This document shows positions 49,146 through 61,275 of a stretch of 64,000 bases of DNA, in pieces. How positions within the stretch are numbered: position 1 is the stretch's first letter; every line of letters begins with the position of its first letter. The DNA comes from Tyto alba (lineage: Eukaryota; Chordata; Aves; Strigiformes; Tytonidae). Where the stretch lies: assembly GCF_018691265.1 (NCBI RefSeq), contig NW_024881313.1:39053518-39117517 (forward strand), in the 5' to 3' direction. A model generated the notes under the pieces. That model was not told where the DNA came from and made no database searches. It worked only from the letters and a program-made list of their open reading frames with translations. A program made the position numbers and the translations under genes.

Positions 49146-50517
49146 GTCTTCACCTCAAGGTTTGCATCTTGTTGTAGGAGGGGTGGAGGCACCAGGAGGA
49201 AATCTGACTGGGACTGGGAGTAAACAGCAAGTTTTCAGTTAATTTAATTTTTTATTTCCATCTCCACCCCAGATCTCTGCATTCAGCAATATATTTTTTC
49301 CCTTAAGGAACAGAGTTCTGCTGCTCGCAGGCACTGGATTGAATTACAGGTCACATCTTTGCTTGGTGTGAAACCAACAATTACACGGACCCACATGAGC
49401 TGACAAGTCAGCTTTCACTTATTTAGGTAATTATATGTCTGTTCCCTCCTCCTATTACCGGGGGATGCCTAGCATGATCTGGTTTGAACAGACTTAGGTG
49501 ACTGATGTCAAAAAATGGATGCATAATTTGGAGGAGAGAAGTTGAGATCATAGTTGACGTGCCAGCTAGTTCCCCGTGGATGGCTCATCACATCAGTCTG
49601 GGAAGCCAGCGCCTGGCAGTGCTGGAGTCATTTATTTTTTGAAGTTGGGTATCACAGTAAGCAGCAACATCTGGATTAGATCCAGTAGATCGTTTCTGTC
49701 CTGGGTTTCAATGAGTTGTGGGATTTTTTGTAGCAGTGGAGGGGGTTACAGTGGTGGCCTCCTGCAAGAAGCTTCTCAAAGCTCCTCCAGCTCCATGTCA
49801 GACCCACCTCTGTACCAAGGCCAAGACAATAAGCTGCACCTCTGTCATAACTTGTTTAAGAAGGGACCTGGGAAGAAGAGTTGGACTTGTGAGGAGGAGT
49901 TGCACCATCTGTGTGAACACATAAGTCAGTAGAAGAATGGAGGAAGAAAGGAGGGGGAGGTGTGCCAGAGCAGAGACCCCGCCCTGTATCCTGTGGTGAC
50001 ATGTCAGTTTGGCCACCTCCCAACATCCATGAAGGTCTACAGTAGAGCTGACACTGATATGTGGCCTGTGGGGGATCCACATTTACAATTACGGTGACTA
50101 TGCCTGAAGAAGGCCGGGACCCTGTGGAAAGAATCAGCCTTTGCTGTTGTAGTTCAACACTGGGAGGACTGCAGCATGTGGGGGTGTCCCATGCTGGCGC
50201 AGATCGGGAAGGGCTGCAGCCCGTTGGAGAGACTCGCATCAGATAAAAATTGTGGAGGACTGTCTCCTGTGAGAGGGGGACCATGCTGGAGCAGAGGGAT
50301 GAAGTTCCAGAAGCTCCCCCCACCAAAGATGGAAGAAGCAGCAGCACTGACTGCACCCCTCATTCCCTGCCCCTGTGTTGCTGCAGGGAGGTAGTAGAGG
50401 TATTGGGAGTGGAGCTGAGCCTGGGAAGAAAGGAGGGGTGGGGGGAAGGTATTTTTAAGATATGAGAATGCTTCTTGCTGTCCTACTCTGTTAAGTGTTG
50501 TTGTTGTTAGTGTCTAT

Positions 50518-50523
50518 AATAAA
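50518..50523 (+). promoter_or_regulatory. LTR polyadenylation signal AATAAA
   Basis: A hexamer in 'ctataataaatttgtg', followed by a T/C-rich 'gttcttttcttcccc'. Its place relative to the conserved 'cgagtctg' segment matches the signal in the first LTR. Confidence 0.55.
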
Positions 50524-50620
50524 TTTGTGTTCTTTTCTTCCCCTAACGAGTCTGACTTTTACCCATGACTGTAATGGGTGATTTATCCCTCCTTGTCCTA
50601 TCTCAAATCCCAAGCCTGGC

Positions 50621-50792
50621 TTATTTCCTCTTTCTCAGTGCTGGGGGGAAAGGGGGAAGTGAGTGGCTGGGTATTGCTCAGTTGCCCTCTGAGCTCAAAG
50701 CACTGAGCTCTCTTTATTTTCTCCTTCTCAGCGCTGGGGGGTAGAGAGGGAGTGAGTGGCTGCGTGGTGCTCAGATGCCCTCTGAGCTCAAA
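50621..50792 (+). repeat. tandem duplication of the LTR 3' end
   Basis: Unit 1 (50621-50699) and unit 2 (50714-50792) are both 79 bases and align without gaps, both running from 'ttattt' to 'ccctctgagctcaaa', with a 93-base period. Differences are scattered substitutions. The motif marks the usual 3' end of this LTR group. Confidence 0.85.
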
Positions 50793-52211
50793 CCATAGGA
50801 GTTTGTTATGACCCTCAGGTTACATTTATGTTTATACTCTATCATAGGTACAAGTTGTGAAGGAACAACTTCTGCTTATACGGATAAACACTCCTACCCT
50901 TCAGAACTGCTTGGCTGCATGGAAACAGGCTCCTGGAAATGTTTCCTTTACATGCTAACCCCTAAACAGCACCCAAGAGTTACTTGAAAGTTTAATGTTT
51001 CATCTGGGCTACTATGGTCAATGTTAACAAATGAGTAGCATGAACAGCCAAGTCCTGGCATCCACAGTCCTATAACTCTTTCATTTGCTGCTAGTGGAAG
51101 TTTAAGATGGTAGTAAGCAAAGGTAAAGCTTTGTGTAAATGATAGCTCCCTCAGTTCAAGTTGTGACTTTTTAATACCCAGTGATAACTGAACAGACTTG
51201 GAGATACAGGCTTTAGATTGATAATAAATGGACAGTTGATAAGATAAAAAATGTAGTTTAGTAGAAAGAAAATGTCAGCTGGGGCTTTCTCACATTAAGG
51301 TCTAATGTTTGGCCCATTTTTTCAAGAAACAAGGTCACCATTAGTTTCTCTGTACATTTGACATACACAAAAAAAGGTTTTCTCTTTTTTCTTATGAAAG
51401 AAACATCATCCAGCCATCAGCATCAACATCAACACAGCATCATTGGAATCAGGGCCTCAATGGTCTGTGTTCCTCTCTATAATTAGGCAAAACTGGACTT
51501 ATTTGGAAATATTCCTGTGATTTGAGCTAAAAACAAAAGTTTCACTGGAGGTGACCAGGGTTGTCGCTCACTTTTGTTGCTGGAGTAACTTTGCCTCCCA
51601 GTCTGACAGCCAGATTCACCCAGATTTTGGATCTCAGGATTTTCCTGGGTTGTCAGGCTGGTGATGGAATCTGGTCCATTTCAAATAAGTATTACACTTG
51701 TATTCTAGAGATGGTCCCTGGAGGGAGACCCTGATGTCTCTAGTTGTAGATCACGGTGAATGAAGAGCTCCCACCCAGCCAAGGGTCTTAGGAGACAAGA
51801 TACTGTCAGCTGTGTTAGTGGAATGAAGGAGGTGTGCCTTTGTCTGGAAAGAAAACATACAGCAAACATTTTTTTTTGATATTTTTCTTCTATTTCTTTC
51901 CAATTTTGTGAGTGTGTGAGTGCCGGATTTGGGCCAATTCAGGTCACTGACCACAACACAGCAGAAAAAAACACAACAAAACCCCCAAGGAACTCAGCAG
52001 AGTGGAGCAGTGCAGGCTTCAGTAGCTGCAGCAGCAGGTGGGCAATGTTAACTGGGCTTGGTCATCTTCAGCTGTTTTGAACATTTGCTGGTAGAAGGAG
52101 ATGATCAGAGGTCACGTCTGTGTTACAAGGCAGCACTGTTTCCGGTTTGGAATATTAGTCATTAATTAAGAGCAGGTGTTGGTTGTCTAGACAACTATGT
52201 GTGTTAGCCAG

Positions 52212-52239
52212 AAAAAAAAAAAAAAAAAAAAAAAAAAAA
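52212..52239. repeat. poly-A tract (28 A)
   Basis: Uninterrupted A-run, with no retroposed gene recognised before it. Confidence 0.9.
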
Positions 52240-52339
52240 GTGGATTTTCAGGTGATTATTGGCTAAAAGTTGGAAATTAGACACTTAATAACTTTCATTT
52301 TATTTTGTTTTAGTTTGCAATGCTTAAACATAGAGTAAC

Positions 52340-52354
52340 TTTTTTTTTTTTTTT
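52340..52354. repeat. T-run (15 T)
   Basis: It lies about 100 bases after the 28-base A-run, so the two form an A-run/T-run inverted pair. Confidence 0.85.
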
Positions 52355-55004
52355 CCTAGTGAGTCAATGAATAATTTTATAAATCCAGAACATTTTCTTC
52401 AGGATTCACCCTGATTGTCCATCATGAAATGCAGATCACACCAGTACCTAGTAGGATTTCACTCCATTTGAACTTTCAAACAGAAACATCACATGTTAGA
52501 CTGATCTTGTCTGCCTAGTTATGAGTTTTTCTGGGAAGGAAATGGCTGGCGTTGATGGGTTTAGAATGAGGCCAGTGGACCCATGTTCACTTTCCCATAC
52601 AGAGTTCTTAACAGCCACAGGTGGTTGAGAGATGAGCACCACCTAATCCCATTCTGCTTGGATATTGGTTCATATACCTGCTAGATCTTCATCCTCTTGG
52701 AGATATAGCACCTTTTAAGTCCTCACACCTTCTCAGCTGTGACGGGTGTCTTTGCATGTGTGTAAAATTATGGTGATATTTGGATAGGTGCACGCACATA
52801 TGCACATGTATATGTATATTTTGCCCTGTATTATTCTGAACTAGCTACTATTCAAGAGGAAAAGATTACATGGCCTGCTGCTTTGGCCATTATATGCTGA
52901 TTTCTATGTTTCTGCATTTTACTTTACTGAATCTGTTTGCTCATGTGGTACTTGAAAACAGATTGAGAATCTGTAAGGTGAACTTTCCAATAGGTTACAT
53001 TAATGATAGTGTTCTGGATTAATCTCAGTTTAAATTCAATTTCCCGTTAGTGGTATTTGCATGCCGTCTTCATATCCTCCTTAAATGGCTTCATAAGGAA
53101 CATACAAATCTTTAGCAGGAAGGGTGGTATTTAAGTACAGCACTTGGTTGTGGCTTTTTGCAGTATTGACTCATGTGGAGCTCCCATCCCATCAAGTGAT
53201 ACCATTCCTTTCCATACATTGAGAAGGGGGGAAATTCAAACCATGAAGTTTGTCCTGCTCAGCCCGGGAGAGTTTGCTGTATTTTTGACATGAATCCGAG
53301 CTCATTGGATGCATGTGATGGAGGGCATCAGAACACCCATTTGATAATCATTATTGAATTTATAAGGGGTTAATAACTAATCTGGGTAGAAATCAGATCT
53401 TACACCATGTTTGGAAAGCACTGGCTGAGTCTGAAATTGTCTGTTTAATGATCTTGTTTTGGATTTGTGTCTTCTAATCTTAGATGCTTGAAGGACAGGT
53501 ATCTCAGTCTAGCCTGATCACAGCAGGCTGCCTTCAGACTGTCTTGCTAGAAGACACTTCCCACTGTACAACAATACACATAAGACCTACCAGCAAAGAC
53601 CAAAAGCTACAATAAAAACATGATTATGAGGGCAGGAGAGAGCACCGGTATCCTGTTACTCTTTACTAGATCCAAGCTGGGCTCTCCATGGAAGGAATCG
53701 AGGCTTCTGACTCAGATCCTTTCTCAATGGACCTTGTCATTGGTTTGGGCATCCTGGCAGAGCCTCAGAGCTCTTGAAACCTTTGGGGTACCATTCTCCG
53801 TGAAGTGGGGGAGCATGTTTGAGCTACATCACTCAGCGCTTGCCCTGGGCTCAGGCTCTACAACTACGGCAGATGTAGGAGACATGATGCTGGGGGAAAA
53901 CAGATATCTGGGCTGGGCAGGTACGGCTGTCCTTTAGTGATTTTCCTATTTCTTTTTTTCTACTACACCACATGTTAAAACCATGTGTTTATCTTTTTCC
54001 GTGTGTGTTTAGACACATCTCAACCACATGGAAGCTGCTTAAAAAAAAAAAAAAAGAAATAGTTTTCTTAATCAAGAACAACAATTATTTCTGTTCTTTT
54101 GGAATAAATGTAAAGTTTTCTTCTGTAATTAAGGATCTTGACTTGCATGTGTTTTTTTCCAGAAGGACTTAAGCATATGCTTAACATGCAACACATTTCC
54201 AGATTCGTTGCCGAACAAAGGCTTTGATCTCAATTATTTTTTAGCTTCCCCCTCATCATTTCTCATCCCTTTTCTTATCTGCTACTTCTAATCTAAGCTT
54301 GCCTTGTATAAACAAATCCTAAATTGACATAATTTGTCTGTGGTATGGAACACTATTTATGTTGAGTCAGGTTTGCTGTTTTGTTAGTGTGGAAGGCAAC
54401 CCAAATGGTGCAGATGCAAAAGCCCAAAGCCTAGTGGTTTGAAACGAACATGTGAATTGATCCAGTCAAATTCTTACATTAATTAACTGTACTTCTTAAC
54501 TGTCCTCCTTCTTTTTTTGTCCCTCTACCCCTCACTCCTTTGTTAAATGGAAACATTATCTTGATTCATGCAGTATAGATTTGCTTCTGGTTTGACACAG
54601 AACTGAAGTGGGTTTTGTTTGGCAAAGCAAGGTATTGCAAAGGTTGCCGAAAACAGCGTGTAATCTCTACGTGATTTTTTCTTCTCTTTTGTATCTTGCC
54701 TTTGCAGGTGAAATCAACATAGACCTATAAATGAGGTGTGTCAAATTTAAACTACTGACTACTTTATCGGTGACAAATTTACTGTAGCTATTTCCTGAAC
54801 ATATTTGTTTTCTTTTCCCCACTTATGCTGAGAGTTGGGACATTATTTTTCTATAGAAAGGCCATTTAAAAACTCCACTTCCAGCTGAAACAGCTTTAGT
54901 CTTTGATAAAATATATATTTGTTTAAATGACTTCTACAGAAAAAAAATAATAAAAATAACCTCAGAAAAGTTCTTGACCAGAGCTTGGTTCTTTGAGCTT
55001 CATT

Positions 55005-55095
55005 AACAGCTTTGCCACAAATTTCCTCTGTAACTTGAGCATGTTATGTTACCTCTTTACCTTATTTATGAATTGGTGGAAAATATGAAAAACAC
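55005..55095 (-). repeat. MIR-like ancient SINE remnant
   Basis: The order 'tttgccacaaatttcctctg', 'taacttgagcatgttatg' and 'ttacctctttaccttattt' parallels the MIR segment with 'gtgaccttgggcaagttac' and 'taacctctctgtgcctcag' motifs. The plus strand carries the reverse complement of the usual consensus. It is eroded, so confidence is moderate at best. Confidence 0.4.
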
Positions 55096-57090
55096 TCTCT
55101 TTGTCTTATCTCTCAACAGTGGTCATTCTGCATAGCAGATTTAGTACATATATTATAATAACTATCCATAATGAAGTGTCACTTCAGGGTCCTTTTACAA
55201 TGCCAGAATAGTGTATACATTTCTAGAAATATATAAGAATCAAGCCTTTAATCTTATGATGCCTTGATCTGTAATGACCATAATAATACTTTCTTTGTCT
55301 CTAAGCACTTTGATGCAGGGTGGTTTCTAGCTCCTCTGCTTTTGGGAATCCCTTGCTGAGTGAGGACCTTGTTCTTTGTTGGATCTACTACAACATTCAC
55401 TATTTCCTAAAACACAGCATATGTCTAAATTCTAACTGGTGTTGCAAAACCATATACTTGCCTGTAAGGTAGGACTAGAACAGCTTCTGGTTAATTCAGT
55501 GTTCAAAAATGAATGGGTCCTTCTTAGAAACTGGCTATTCAATGTTATATATTATTGACACAGTTTGGGGTTTTGCCCCTGGCTAATTTTCTGAAAGCTG
55601 CTCATTCCCTGATCTGAGAACAGAACAATCACTTTCCTTTTTGACTTCTCTGTGACACTCATATTTCACAACAGCAACACAGTTGCTTTCAACCTTTTTG
55701 TATAAGTGGACGTATGGAAAATTTCCAAAGCTGGAGCATTCCCTGAGTAGAAAATTTAGCTGAAGATCTGTGCAGACATCATAATCTCAGGGTATTCCCT
55801 AATTCTAATTGGAGATACTCATACAAGGGAAGAGAGTGATTGTACAGGAGGGAGTACAATGATTGGTCTCTTGGAAATAGGTGGGTGCTAATGGTGATAA
55901 TGACAGTACCATGATGCTGCTGAAGCGAATGTGAATTGGCCTATCAAAGATAGAAAAATCAAGAGATTACTTTGAAACATTTTCCTGTATTTTTTGCCTT
56001 CACCTAAATATCAGAACTTGAAATTATAATTAAAATATATCAAAGCAAGGAAAAGAAAATCAGTTAAGTAGAAATTATATTTTTGATTCCTATATCTCTT
56101 GCTGCTGAAATTAAGATGTTATCTGGGGAGAGAAGGGAAGGAAAGAAATAATTTTTCTATAAGTTTTCACCAACTTAAATTTTTTTTTAAGTAGTTGGGA
56201 CCATGTGACACAGGTGAAAGTTATTGTGATGAGGAAGATCCTAAACATCACTTTGCTATCCAGGTGATAGAGATTTGGCCTGTGGACATGGTTAAATCTC
56301 AGTAGCCTGATACAAACATCAAATAATTATATGTTAGAGCATACCTGAAAACTATTTGGCCACAGACAAATTCCTGTCTTCCTGGCTTAGTGACACAAGG
56401 GAAAACAGCCCTGTCTACTGCCCCTGACTCCTACGTCTTTGTGATTTACCTTCCTCACTGGGAAGTTATCAAGCCAGCTTTAACTCCTCCCAGATTTCTG
56501 CTGACAGCAGTCCCTTTTTCCTGGTGCTTAGCAGCTTCTCTGGGGAGAGTTTCACTAGGACGCGCTCTGTGCTGTAAGCTGATCCAGCAGTCAGGCAGGA
56601 GGTCTTAGCCTGCCTGAAGAATTTGGAGGAAGGGTTTCTAAACTTCTCAATGCATAAGCCCTGCAAGCATATGGTCATAAATCCTATAAGCTTGGGCACT
56701 TAGTGGTGATACAATAGCACTTGATGGACTCCTCCATATAATGCTGCTGTCATGTCAGGTGGGTGCAGCAGGGAGAGAATGGAGCCTCAGCGTCGGCCCT
56801 ACGGGCTTTGCTGTCTTAGGCAATGTGGCAAATCTCCACCATACACACAGACAGCTCCAGCGTGCAGCAATACCTCTGGGCAACTGTTTACTGAACGCCC
56901 CTACACAGACACGTAACACTCTGCATCGTCTGTTGGGAGGAGTTTTTGGGAGAGGAGGCCTGATGTCCTTGCAGCGCAGATGAGAGCTTCCCGCTCGCTT
57001 CCCCCTCTCATCCCCTGGCTAAGGATGAAGAGCGTCTGTTTAGCCTTTGCATCCCTTGCCTTCTCCCCTGAAGCTCATATTACTGCTCTG

Positions 57091-57112
57091 TTTTTTTTTT
57101 TTTTTTTTTTTT
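57091..57112. repeat. T-run (22 T)
   Basis: A homopolymer inside an otherwise GC-balanced block. Confidence 0.9.
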
Positions 57113-57470
57113 GTGTTGGGTGCCATGAGCATCAGGGCCCCGATTGTCAGCCCTTGTGCCAACAACAAGATATTATAAAGGATTTTTCTGATTCGCTTCT
57201 ATCTGATTACAAGCTGATCGTGGCATTTCCTACTGGGGCTTACTGAGTAGCACCACCCCCTTCCTCCCCTCTTCTATGTCCCGGGCATGAAGGGGCTAAT
57301 CCTTTACATTAACCAGCCCATTAACTATTGTGCCTGTAAAAACACCCAGCCTGTCACAATTACTTCTGGCTCTGTTCCCTCCTGCCCATCAACTTGATCG
57401 AAGATAATGTGTAACGGGATAGCACAGCACTGCATGCTGTTGACACTAGGAAGAAAGATCCCAGGGCTGA
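57113..57470. other. possible conserved non-coding element
   Basis: A repeat-free block with several TAAT/ATTA cores ('gggctaatcctttacattaa', 'cccattaactattg') and an internal 'cctgtcacaattac' segment, which resembles the texture of developmental enhancers. There is no open frame of note. The call is impressionistic. Confidence 0.2.
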
Positions 57471-58114
57471 AGTGCCACTCAGGTTACAGATGAGCTGGAA
57501 AATCCACCCACTCATGAGAGTGGTGACAGCTTTGTATACAAACTCTTGCTGCCCGCGATACCGAGATTGCAGAGGCTGAAAGTCTGCAAGTGCTTGACAG
57601 ATGGGACTATGATGAGAGCCAACAGGGAGAGGGGCTGGGTGGATGTTGCTGGAGGTCAGCTGGGTCATCTCTTTTTGAACCTTGATGCTGTAGCCTAAGT
57701 GGAATAAGTTATCGGCTTAAGATAAATCAAATGGGGATATCTGCTTACCGGGCAGCTCATCCTTTTTGTCAGTCAGCACAAAGGGCAGATCGAGGATCTG
57801 AACGCACAGCGATGTTGCTGTGGCCATAGGTTGCTCCTGCATGCTTGCGTGCGTCAGGCTGCAGCGGCTGGATGAGCTCCTGCAAACCGTGACTGAGATG
57901 CGAGGCAGCCTGCTGCAGTAGCTACGGCGTGGACACCAAGGCATGGGGCATCAGCAGTCACACCAAGGAGCGCTGCCTTGTCCTCTTGGTTCTGACACAG
58001 GCATCGCATACTCCACTGCTTTGTCTCCTATCAGTAATTTTATAAATACTTCAAGGCTGGATTTGAATATTAATTTTTTTTTTTTTCACTTTTCATCAAA
58101 AAAGTGTAGCGTGG

Positions 58115-58145
<31 letters not shown>

Positions 58146-58205
58146 TTGTTTGTTTGTTTGTTTGTTTTCTGTGTGTTTTTTATTTTTTGTTTATTTGTTT
58201 GTTTG
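58115..58205. repeat. T-run, TG repeat and TTTG repeat
   Basis: A 21-T run, then GTGTGTGTG, five or so TTTG units, a T-rich segment and further TTTG units. The translations of this tract in several frames are artefacts. Confidence 0.9.
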
Positions 58206-59628
58206 CTTTATGGGAAAAGGTTGAAATGTCAGCTTCCAACCTGGGGTGGCTCAACCCAAAGCGGAACATTTCAGTTTTATCAGCTGGCACAGAGAGGTCT
58301 GTTTCAAATCATTTTTGACAGCATATTAAGCTGCATTTCTAGCTCAGCTTGAAATTGGCCTGCCCGTTGGTCTATTCCCTTTCTCTAGAAAGCAACATCT
58401 GAAAAACAAGTAAAATAGGTGTGTGGGTGAATCACTGGGATGTTGTCTCAGAGAAAAAAAGAGAGGGACTAGGATTTTCGGAATATAGCACCAACAACAG
58501 AGCAGTTTGATTTTCACTTGATCTGAAAATAACCATTGCAGTCAGGTTTGATGAACTGAAATGCAATATTGCAGAAATCCCGCAGTTCACTTACTTTTAA
58601 CATTTATTTACCATCTGACATAGACTTCATTATTAGCCTGGACTTTCCATGAAAGTGTAGCAGTAATATAAAATAAAGGCTTCTGAAGTATTCTGGGCTG
58701 AGATTGCTTTCCTAGGAGGTATACAATATTCTGGGACTAGATTCAGCTTTGAGAGTAGAAGCTCACACAGAAAGATTATCCGTATTGGGATGGAAGAGGT
58801 TAATCAAAGCTGTCTTTATACTTTTTCATACATAGCCCTTCATAGCTGATGTTGCATAAAGCAACTCCTCTGTAATAAAACAGAGAATGGAGTAACAGAA
58901 AATTGTCACTTCATTTCTGGGGACTGCGCCAGTCATGAAGGTATATTTACATGAATTGGGGATTTCCATTCCTTTTTAGGGTCCCAAAACCTTTGAGAAA
59001 TCTTTCTTAATGCAGCAATCTTCTCGAACTCAAAGTATTCTGACATTAAATTCTACAAACCAGTAGTCATAATACTAGCATGGATTATGTTAATGGTTTC
59101 ACTATCATTAATAGTCTTAACAATAATTGTCGGTCTGAGAAAGGATGAAAAATGAGTTTATGATGTTATGAATGCTGCTTGACCCCAGAGGGGTGATTCT
59201 GTCAGAATCTTCCATTTCCAGGGTCAATTTAGGAAGAACGTAAAACTCAGAGCACATTTTGAAAAGAACAGCTCATCATTTATGTCATGGTCAGTAATTC
59301 CTCACTTAACAAAAGACAGGTTCAAATAGCTGAGAAAAACTTATAACCCAACAGAGGCAAGAAACTCTCTGGATAAAAATAGTATCTAGGAAAAATAAAA
59401 TTATATAGCCTCTGCTTATTGTAAGCACTTTTGGAGACCTCTAGGAAATAACAGTGGGTTACAATCTATTCAGTTATCACCTCCGGACTTGACTTAAAAA
59501 GTATGGGGACTGCTGTGACTCTAGATGTGAGGGACGGGGTTAGAATTTGTGTTGAGATCTAAGCTTCTTCGAAGTTCAGAAATAGTTTTCTATAATGTAT
59601 ACCCCCCATTGGTTATTATGTTAAATCC

Positions 59629-59652
59629 TTTTTTTTTTTTTTTTTTTTTTTT
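59629..59652. repeat. T-run (24 T)
   Basis: An uninterrupted homopolymer in AT-rich unique sequence. Confidence 0.9.
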
Positions 59653-60397
59653 AATGATGCATATACAAATAAAAGGGACTGACAGTAGATGTATGATTAT
59701 CTAAAACGAGATGTCTCTGTTTAGTTACTCCTAACTTCATGTCAAGATCAGGAGCAGTGTTTTCTTGCTCCCGCTCCATCACCCGTGAACAGCTAATGGT
59801 TTGTGATACGATGCCAAACACTTATTTTCATCAGTTTGGATGCAAACCAACTGCTCAAGTGAAGTATACTTTAGAACTCAAGCACAAACTTGCTGGTCCT
59901 GTTTCACCCTCAAAGAAAGGCTTGCCTCCCAAACAACAGGTCTGTTATTTGCCTTTCTAGTTTTAATTTTTCCTCAACTCTGTGTGTCCAATCTAATAAA
60001 AACCACCGCCTCTCCCTGCAAGCTTTGCTGACTGCACTGTTGCAGCAAGATTGTCTTTACACAAAAGGGCACAGATGTTGCATCACTCTGTAATGAAACA
60101 TCTGGAAGTTGGTCAGCAACCGTTGTGAGCGAGATGTACACGGCTGATTTCAGCACCTTGCTTCCCTCTATAAAGGGTGGTGAGGAGAATTAAGCTCCTA
60201 GAACAAACTTCCCAAAGACAGAATTGCAGGTGATGGTATATCTACCCTTGTCAGATGAGAATAATAAAGAGAGGGAATTTGGGATGTCATTGGTGCTGTT
60301 TTAGTGCTATAACTAGTGAAGAAGGCTGGTCATAAAATGTTTTCCTGCTCTAAGTAGCTTTCTGGGAGATTTTTGCAAAGGGTATTTATATTTTATT

Positions 60398-60470
60398 TTA
60401 GACACCAGAAGCCTTGACCAGAGACCACTAACCACTAGATTATAGAGTCATGCTCCCCTTTGCTGTGTGT
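60398..60470 (+). repeat. ancient SINE 3'-part remnant
   Basis: The segment 'gaccagagaccactaaccac' followed by 'tagattatagagtcatgctc' resembles the end of an old amniote SINE, which has a 'ctaaccactagac' motif shortly before a 'atgctgcc' type ending. It was matched by eye to remembered motifs and is short. Confidence 0.4.
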
Positions 60471-60867
60471 TCTTCAAGCCCCATGAATCTTGCAAGCTTG
60501 ATGTAACGTTAGCAGGAGGGAAGATATGCATTCTCTTCCAGACTATAGCTTAACTCTCAGGGTGCTTTTCTAGTTTGGCAGATGTTAGTCCACAGGTCTG
60601 AGATTATTGCTTGTTGACCACTACAGTGATCTTTGAAAACAGGTTCATCCACACTGATCCCTACTTGGGGAGGTACCTCTGGGGAGTTAAGTGCTGATAT
60701 GTCTCTTTTCTTGCCTTAAGGAGGAAAATAGGTGCTCATCAATCTGTTATTATTTACTATTATCACTTGCAATTTATAGCTCAGTGAACTAAGGACACTG
60801 GGCAATACATGTATAGGTAATAACACCAGTTTAGATTCAGAGACCTCACTGTGTAAAGGTGTGAGAA

Positions 60868-60905
60868 AGAAAAGTGTGTGCATGTGTGGAAGCGTGTGTG
60901 TGAGG
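60868..60905. repeat. degraded TG repeat
   Basis: GTGTGTG blocks broken by CA, GAA and GC changes. Confidence 0.7.
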
Positions 60906-61049
60906 CAGGGGTATGGATTTGGAAAAACTAAATAACACAGAAAGCAGTAGCATTGTATTACAAGCCCTTCAGCCTGGAGTCTCCAGAAACATGGAGCCTT
61001 TTGCTTTTTAACTGCTGGAATATTACTTTATTGTTGTTCATTTCTATTC

Positions 61050-61275
61050 CTTTAATAAGGAATCCTGAGTTGAACTCCTTGCATGCTTACTGCACTCTGC
61101 CTTTGGCTGGCTTACCCAGGCTTTCCCTTGCAAACCCTGGAGTGAATCATTTAATCCCCTGGACCGGAGTTAGAGAAACTCTGGAGCAGCTCGTTCATTC
61201 ACTGACGAGGCTGCGCTTCTACACTGCGGTGGCTGGGACAGCCTACGCGTGTTCCTGGACTCCGTAAGCTATCCA
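61050..61275. other. possible conserved non-coding element
   Basis: A repeat-free, moderately GC-rich stretch containing 'gagtgaatcatttaatcccc', several retained CpGs ('ggaccgga', 'ctgacgaggctgcgct', 'ctacgcgtg') and no recognisable protein. Retained CpGs in otherwise CpG-poor DNA hint at constraint or an unmethylated state. Weak evidence. Confidence 0.2.

Larger units (their letters stand above)
47125..49696. other. non-coding region between the two LTRs
   Basis: This 2.6-kb stretch was searched for retroviral internal sequence. No gag, protease, reverse transcriptase or integrase motif was recognised in any frame. No primer-binding site follows the first LTR, and no polypurine tract precedes the second. 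Frames reach only 132 codons. It appears to be host sequence with a pyrimidine tract at about 48.7 kb and a CA/TG-rich patch at 49.1 kb. Confidence 0.6.
49697..50798 (+). mobile_element. second solo LTR, related family, same orientation
   Basis: It starts 'tgtcctgggtttcaatgag', a typical avian LTR 5' end. It shares with the first LTR the 'ccatgctggagcag' motif (50279-50294, variant near 50187-50202), an 'aaaggaggggtggggggaag' purine block, an AATAAA signal (50518-50523) and an 'acgagtctgacttt' segment before the end. Its 5' third differs from the first LTR, so it is a related but distinct family, and it looks older and more eroded. The 3' end near 'gagctcaaaccata' is approximate and carries a tandem duplication. 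No internal retroviral sequence is attached. Open frames here (49798-50082, 49856-50356) are shadows. Confidence 0.7.

Noticed and set aside
46011..50798. A complete provirus bounded by the two LTRs
   Set aside because: The LTRs have different 5' ends, no primer-binding site or polypurine tract flanks the interval, and no gag, pol or env motif is visible between them.
58134..58352. Hydrophobic, cysteine- and phenylalanine-rich small proteins
   Set aside because: They translate the T-run and TTTG repeat and occur in several frames at once.
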